Below are positions 7,963 to 11,065 of a stretch of DNA of 11,065 nt, piece after piece (the stretch's first letter is position 1; each line of letters opens with the position of its first letter). The notes beneath the pieces were generated by a model that had not been told where the DNA came from, did no database searches, and saw only the letters and a list, made by a program, of their open reading frames with translations. Origin of the DNA: Candidatus Cloacimonadota bacterium (GTDB taxonomy: Bacteria; Cloacimonadota; Cloacimonadia; Cloacimonadales; JAFGVF01); the NCBI GenBank assembly GCA_016938155.1, contig JAFGVF010000148.1:1-11065 (forward strand). Reading direction: 5' to 3'. The position numbers and the translations under genes were made by a program.

Positions 7963-8410
7963 GGAATACCACCTCTCCACCGGAGATGAGCATTATAACA
8001 AGTCTCACGAATACGGCGGCTATTATCATTGTCGAGATTGTACGAATCACACCTTGACGCTCCATCCAGTTAGCTATTAAACCGGGTACGATATATCCGA
8101 TTGATTGCATCTGAAGGTCATAGATAGAAATGTTATGGAAAATTAAATGCCGTGATGCCCATCCCACGATAAAACCTATCAGGATTGCTAACACCATTCT
8201 ACGGCGACCAAACAAGAGGGTGAATTGAGAGATTATTCTGATAATCAGCCAAGTGACTAAACTTACCAGGAGTGTCCCGATTATCTGCAATGGCTTATCC
8301 AAATAGATTGCAATATAGCCGGGCACTACTATTCCTCCGGCGGACGCACCCAGAAGCTCTGCAAATATTAAACTTATAATTACACCTATACCAACTGCGG
8401 CTTCTACCAC
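7955..8410 (-). CDS. pgsC: Poly-gamma-glutamate biosynthesis protein PgsC/CapC
   Basis: This integral membrane partner of the PgsB ligase has 151 residues, the usual size (about 149 in Bacillus). Hydrophobic segments cover most of the chain: roughly residues 4-24, 26-45, 46-67, 72-92 and 118-143, with a conserved-looking start (GIGVIISLIFAELLGASAGG, IVVPGYIA) and a second IGYIVPGLIANW block near residue 104. In the family, PgsB and PgsC together form the minimal poly-gamma-glutamate synthase at the inner membrane, PgsC being its membrane part. The start is a GTG, strongly supported by a perfect AGGAGG 6 nt upstream. It lies 22 nt after pgsB and overlaps pgsW by 8 nt, so these three genes are surely co-expressed. 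Confidence 0.95.
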   Translation of the reverse strand: MVEAAVGIGVIISLIFAELLGASAGGIVVPGYIAIYLDKPLQIIGTLLVSLVTWLIIRIISQFTLLFGRRRMVLAILIGFIVGWASRHLIFHNISIYDLQMQSIGYIVPGLIANWMERQGVIRTISTMIIAAVFVRLVIMLISGGEVVFHV

Positions 8411-8432
8411 TTAAATCCTCCTATTCTATCTT

Positions 8433-9611
8433 TTATTTATTATTGTTTGCTTTATGTCTGAAATGAGCAACTATCGATGCCCCGTATTTACGCTGACCGG
8501 CTATATTCCCAACACCGACAACATGTGCTTCTCGTTTAGTGCGTTCAGCAATTACTTCGTAAATGCGTTCCGGTAAAGGTTCGCCCAATGTTATCAATTT
8601 ATCCTTCTTCACACCGTGATGCAAGGCATAACTCTCAACTTTCTCAGGAATCTCTCCTGTCAATATCATATAATCATAATTCTGATTTACAAATACATCA
8701 ACAAGTTGCTGAGAACGATAATAACGGTCAGAACGACTATTTATAATTAGGAATTTACTAGCATCTGCAGGCAGGTTTTTCACTATCATATTCCAGATAA
8801 AACTGGATGAATCAGGGTCATTGGCTGCAAAAACATTGTAGAAAGTAATCTCTTTCCCCTTTTCTCTTACAGTGTACTTTTTCAGGGCACCAGGGTCAGG
8901 ATGTGCTTTCCACATACCTTCAAGGGCATCCTGTCTGCTGACGCCGATGGACATACAAACCGCCAATGCCAACTGTGCATTCTCTGCATGCTCGATATAA
9001 GAAAACTTGGACATCTCTTCGGGGGTTATGTCAGTAGGTCTGATTTTGTGCATCTCACAATTTCGTTTCTTAGCCACATCTTCCATTATGTAATACATCT
9101 TCTCTTCTGCGGTGAAACAATATCCATTCTTTGGGATTGTGTTGCACAGACACTTTGTCACTGATTCGACAGTCGGTCCCATCAGGTCGGTATGGTCTAA
9201 ACGACTATTGGTAATTACTGAGTGAGTTGCTTTCACAAAATGCTTTTCTGTTATCCATTGGTAAACAGGGTTTACAGCCATGCATTCAATTACGAATGCT
9301 TTTGGCTTCATCTCAGCAGCATAACGGAACATATACTTCTGCTCAAGAATGTTTGCTCCGGCAAGTCGTACAATAGCTGCTTCTTCACCATTCGGCATGA
9401 TAAAGCGTGGTAAAGTACCTGTTATTTTCGCTACTGTCGGTATCCCGCCTCCTCGTAATCCTGCAGCTATTAAGCGTGATACACTCGATTTACCGCGTGT
9501 CCCGTTTACATGGATGCGGATCGGAATCTCTCTGACATCTTTTTGGTGACGGATATATTCAAATACCCAGTACAACACCAGAACGGCTGTTGCAATTATT
9601 AATACAATCAT
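8433..9611 (-). CDS. pgsB: Poly-gamma-glutamate synthase PgsB/CapB
   Basis: This is an ATP-dependent amide ligase related to Mur ligases that joins glutamates through the gamma-carboxyl group. Its 392 residues match the family (393 in Bacillus). A membrane anchor (residues 2-17, IVLIIATAVLVLYWVF) precedes the ATP site HVNGTRGKSS (34-43; P-loop Lys41). IECMAVNPVYQW (108-119), TNSRLDHTDLMGPT (134-147), HAENAQLA (208-215), NDPDSSS (264-270) and the C-terminal VGVGNIAGQ (365-373) are further family blocks. All key elements seem intact, so the enzyme should be active. The ATG follows GAGG with a 5-nt spacer, and a candidate promoter lies about 50-75 nt upstream. It is the first gene of the operon. 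Whether the product is poly-gamma-glutamate or a related glutamyl polymer or short adduct cannot be told from sequence. Confidence 0.97.
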   Translation of the reverse strand: MIVLIIATAVLVLYWVFEYIRHQKDVREIPIRIHVNGTRGKSSVSRLIAAGLRGGGIPTVAKITGTLPRFIMPNGEEAAIVRLAGANILEQKYMFRYAAEMKPKAFVIECMAVNPVYQWITEKHFVKATHSVITNSRLDHTDLMGPTVESVTKCLCNTIPKNGYCFTAEEKMYYIMEDVAKKRNCEMHKIRPTDITPEEMSKFSYIEHAENAQLALAVCMSIGVSRQDALEGMWKAHPDPGALKKYTVREKGKEITFYNVFAANDPDSSSFIWNMIVKNLPADASKFLIINSRSDRYYRSQQLVDVFVNQNYDYMILTGEIPEKVESYALHHGVKKDKLITLGEPLPERIYEVIAERTKREAHVVGVGNIAGQRKYGASIVAHFRHKANNNK

Positions 9612-9659
9612 CTATACCTCATCTTCAGGGTCTTTCACTCATACTCTAAAAGTTATTGC

Positions 9660-9687
9660 AATAAATATTCCATTTTGTATGTGTCAA
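9660..9687 (-). promoter_or_regulatory. Candidate promoter of the pgs operon
   Basis: On the minus strand a perfect TTGACA (9687-9682) is followed after 16 nt by TTTATT (9665-9660, four of six to TATAAT). A start point near 9654 would give a leader of about 43 nt before the pgsB ATG. The strong -35 with a weaker -10 makes this plausible rather than certain. Confidence 0.5.
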
Positions 9688-9920
9688 ATGATATTTCTGC
9701 TATTTTCTGCATGTTTTTTTCAATACCTACTCTCTTACTGTTCTTTCAGTCTTATTTTGCTCTCCTACGAATTGTTTTTTGAATACAGAACATAAAACTT
9801 GCTGTTGTTTTACATACTATTAGCATGTTTACAAAAAACAATATCAATTCTCGCTTTTCATTACAAATTGTATTTTAATTTTTGGAGGCACTGCTTTAGC
9901 TGTACTCTTAAAAACATAAA

Positions 9921-10035
9921 GAGCCATGGAAACTGCAGGCATCTTCTGTCAACCGGCAGTCAAGGGGTTGTCCTATAACTTCCAATGGGTCTCCAATGCC
10001 CCTCCCATGGACAACCAATGGACAACCCATGGCTC
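9921..10035. repeat. Nested inverted repeats (island A), possible structured RNA
   Basis: GAGCCATGG (9921-9929) is the exact complement of CCATGGCTC (10027-10035), and GGGTTGTCC (9965-9973) of GGACAACCC (10020-10028). The two right arms are contiguous (sharing two bases), so the stems stack, with ACTGC/GCAGT (9932-9936/9956-9960) as a side stem and CCAATGGG/CCCATGG (9982-9989/10004-10010) as an inner stem with one bulge. The right side also has two tandem 11-bp units, ATGGACAACCA and ATGGACAACCC (10008-10029). Words such as CCAATGG and CCATGG recur out to about 10090. The fold is symmetric enough that the strand is not clear. It could be a small RNA, a regulatory structure or a non-autonomous repeat. 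Confidence 0.5.
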
Positions 10036-10142
10036 GTATGGGTGAGGTATTGGTCAGGCATGGATCAGTCATTGTCGGTACATTGGAAAAGATAACACTA
10101 ATGCTTATCATTCCAAACCGAACATAGTGAATGAGGTATCTC

Positions 10143-10169
10143 AAAAAGTGGTAAATTTCACTACTTTTT
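10143..10169. terminator. Terminator-like AT-rich hairpin
   Basis: AAAAAGTGGT and ACTACTTTTT form a 10-bp stem (one G-U pair on the plus strand) around a 7-nt loop, ending in five T. On the minus strand the stem has one mismatch but also ends in T. With only two strong interior G-C pairs it would be a weak terminator. No gene ends here on either strand, so it either ends an unseen short transcript or is a simple AT-rich dyad. Confidence 0.3.
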
Positions 10170-10243
10170 AAAAATCCGTTGAGTTCACCGATTTTAGCTG
10201 CAAGTTCAATCTAGCTCTTATGAAGAAAATTAATTCGGCAATA

Positions 10244-10286
10244 ATTGTGTGACAATACAGATAATTTCTTTAGGTTAGAATTATCT
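10244..10286. repeat. Two small adjacent dyads
   Basis: ATTGT-GTG-ACAAT (10244-10256) is a perfect 5-bp dyad of operator size, and AGATAATT (10259-10266) pairs exactly with AATTATCT (10279-10286) across 12 nt. They lie far from both flanking promoters, so a regulatory role is not evident. In AT-rich DNA such dyads can arise by chance. Confidence 0.25.
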
Positions 10287-10330
10287 CCTCTAAATACTAT
10301 TACTATCTCTCAAATTTTTAAAATACAGAT

Positions 10331-10475
10331 TCACAGTGCGTTTTATGCGGAGTTTGGTCATTTTCACACATCTTTCACCCTTCAGTTCAACAACGCACTG
10401 TGATCCCGCTGTGCCGTCACTGTGAACCCGGTATCCACGCGGTGTCACAGTGCGTGGGCAGTGCGTGGCTAGTGG
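10331..10475. repeat. CACAGTGCGT-repeat island (island B) with competing stems
   Basis: TCACAGTGCGTT (10331-10342) is the exact complement of AACGCACTGTGA (10392-10403), a 12-bp inverted repeat with a 49-nt gap. The same middle element also pairs with TCACAGTGCGT (10445-10455) over 11 bp, and CACTGTGA (10418-10425) pairs with TCACAGTG (10445-10452), so the folds exclude one another. CAGTGCGTGG occurs twice in tandem with an 11-bp period (10448-10458, 10459-10469). CCACGC (10435-10440) can pair with either GCGTGG. The island is clearly richer in G+C than its surroundings. Confidence 0.55.
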
Positions 10476-10826
10476 GAAACATACACCTGAATTACCCATT
10501 ATTTGACGGGTTACAAAAACAAATCTACAGTGGAAATAATGCATGTTTAGCTGAAGAATGAAGTTATCAAATAATTCTTTATAAAAGGCGAGTTTTGTCT
10601 AAGGGTTTTGTCGAGGCTGAGTATATTTAGCTATCAAGTAGTAACTGAAGAAAGTGGATTGGCGAAACATTTATCTTCTTTTGAACGCTATCACTGCTTA
10701 GTTTATCTCTCTGTGCAAAAACAATTAGCCGTTAATTGCATATTTAAAAATATGAAAATAATTTGCATTTTACTATCCTTACAAGAGCATACAGGTAACT
10801 CATAGTGTAATTATTTACAAAATAAG

Positions 10827-10855
10827 TTGACACATATTCATGGTTGAATTATATT
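10827..10855 (+). promoter_or_regulatory. Near-consensus sigma70 promoter of the TldD-type gene
   Basis: A perfect TTGACA (10827-10832) and TATATT (10850-10855) are separated by the ideal 17 nt. A start point near 10862 gives a leader of about 39 nt before the ATG at 10901. The first ten bases, TTGACACATA, are identical to those at the pgs promoter on the other strand. Confidence 0.75.
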
Positions 10856-10900
10856 ATCTCCCAAAGAAGAGGATTAAGAATCTAAAAAAAAGGAGAAACT

Positions 10901-11065
10901 ATGCGAAAGATTGATTTAGTGCAGTTCAAAAATAGTTTTAAACACTATACTGAATTGCGTCAGCAAGAGCTCCGGAGCAGTATGCTCTATTTTAACAACG
11001 GGGTTCTTCTCAGGAATTCCCAGGATAGTATTATCGGTGCGAGTGCCCGAGTCTTCAAAAATGGA
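10901..11065 (+). CDS. TldD/PmbA-type metalloprotease, N-terminal part only
   Basis: The frame is open for 55 codons from the ATG at 10901 to the right edge. AGGAG lies 5 nt before the start and a strong promoter lies upstream. The translation includes HYTELRQQELRSSMLYFNNG and IIGASARVFKNG. This resembles the N-terminal domain of TldD/PmbA proteins, where YAELR, a run of short strands ending in NG, and a G-x-x-x-R-V-x-x-x-G block follow each other. In that family TldD and TldE/PmbA form a heterodimer that cleaves peptides inside a closed chamber, with the zinc site on TldD. The metal-binding motif would lie beyond the window, so active TldD cannot be told from the inactive-type partner. No signal peptide is seen; the protein is cytoplasmic. 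The assignment rests on 55 residues only. Confidence 0.7.
   Translation, partial: MRKIDLVQFKNSFKHYTELRQQELRSSMLYFNNGVLLRNSQDSIIGASARVFKNG

Larger units (their letters stand above)
9612..10900. other. Long gene-free region between divergent units
   Basis: About 1.29 kb without a convincing gene in an otherwise tightly packed window. Open frames here are short, lack good ribosome binding sites and look like no protein family. It holds both outward promoters near its ends, an AT-rich backbone and two G+C-richer islands of short repeats (9921-10090 and 10331-10475). Between and after them I see only AT-rich sequence with small dyads (10143-10169, 10244-10256, 10259-10286). I see no tRNA, CRISPR array or transposase remnant. 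The stretch 10476-10820 shows nothing recognisable. Confidence 0.7.

Noticed and set aside
9880..9900. GGAGG on the plus strand at 9883 as a ribosome binding site of a small gene
   Set aside because: No usable start codon follows at a proper distance and no frame of reasonable length opens.
9908..10144. Minus-strand open frame of 78 codons across island A
   Set aside because: It reads through the repeat words, has no good ribosome binding site and resembles no protein. The repeat structure explains the openness better.
10331..10475. CRISPR-like array
   Set aside because: Repeats are about 10-12 bp, irregularly spaced and in both orientations, with no uniform spacers or cas genes.
10290..10544. 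Minus-strand open frame of 84 codons across island B
   Set aside because: It has a composition set by the CACAGTGCGT repeats, no clear start signal and no recognisable protein features.
10739..10754. AT-only palindrome CATATTT-AA-AAATATG
   Set aside because: Such short palindromes are expected by chance in AT-rich spacer; no nearby promoter makes it an operator.
10608..10805. Plus-strand open frame of 65 codons upstream of the TldD-type gene
   Set aside because: It begins with TTG without a convincing ribosome binding site and its protein looks random.

Overview
The window carries nine protein-coding genes, two of them cut by the window edges. Eight lie on the minus strand in one dense block (1-9611). 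The ninth starts at 10901 on the plus strand. A gene-free gap of about 1.29 kb separates these two divergent units. Proteins with signal peptides and a likely outer-membrane beta-barrel point to a Gram-negative (diderm) bacterium with AT-rich DNA. The mix of pgsB/pgsC/pgsW-type genes, envelope proteins of unknown function and Gly-Asn-Asp-x-Tyr repeat proteins would suit a lineage such as Cloacimonadota. That placement is inference; no rRNA or other marker is present.

Region 9611-4657 (minus) looks like one operon. It runs pgsB (Mur-ligase-like poly-gamma-glutamate synthase), pgsC (membrane partner), pgsW-like (poly-gamma-glutamate system protein with a membrane segment at each end), an exported protein of 272 residues with no recognised family, a 350-residue predicted outer-membrane beta-barrel, and a 91-residue acidic protein. 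Spacings run from an 8-nt overlap to 22 nt. A candidate sigma70-type promoter sits just upstream of pgsB, and a clear intrinsic terminator (4605-4630) follows the last gene. No pgsA/capA is visible. The gene order suggests synthesis of a glutamate-type polymer at the inner membrane by PgsB/PgsC, help from PgsW, and periplasmic and outer-membrane steps handled by the two unknown envelope proteins.

Region 4591-1 (minus) holds gpsA (glycerol-3-phosphate dehydrogenase), whose ribosome binding site lies directly after that terminator, then two paralogous exported proteins in tandem. The first (686 residues) is complete. The second starts 7 nt after it and runs off the left edge with 462 codons visible. 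Each has a signal peptide, a helical N-terminal domain and a run of repeats of about 26 residues centred on Gly-Asn/Asp-Asp-x-Tyr. They look like secreted beta-solenoid-type proteins, but the function is unknown.

Region 9612-10900 has no convincing gene. It holds the two outward-facing promoters and two G+C-richer islands full of short direct and inverted repeats: 9921-10035, which can fold as nested stems, and 10331-10475, where one element can pair with either of two partners. It also holds a terminator-like hairpin and small dyads. It could encode a structured RNA, a regulatory region or a non-autonomous repeat element.

Region 10901-11065 (plus) is the start of a TldD/PmbA-type gene with a near-consensus promoter and a good ribosome binding site; its remainder lies beyond the window.
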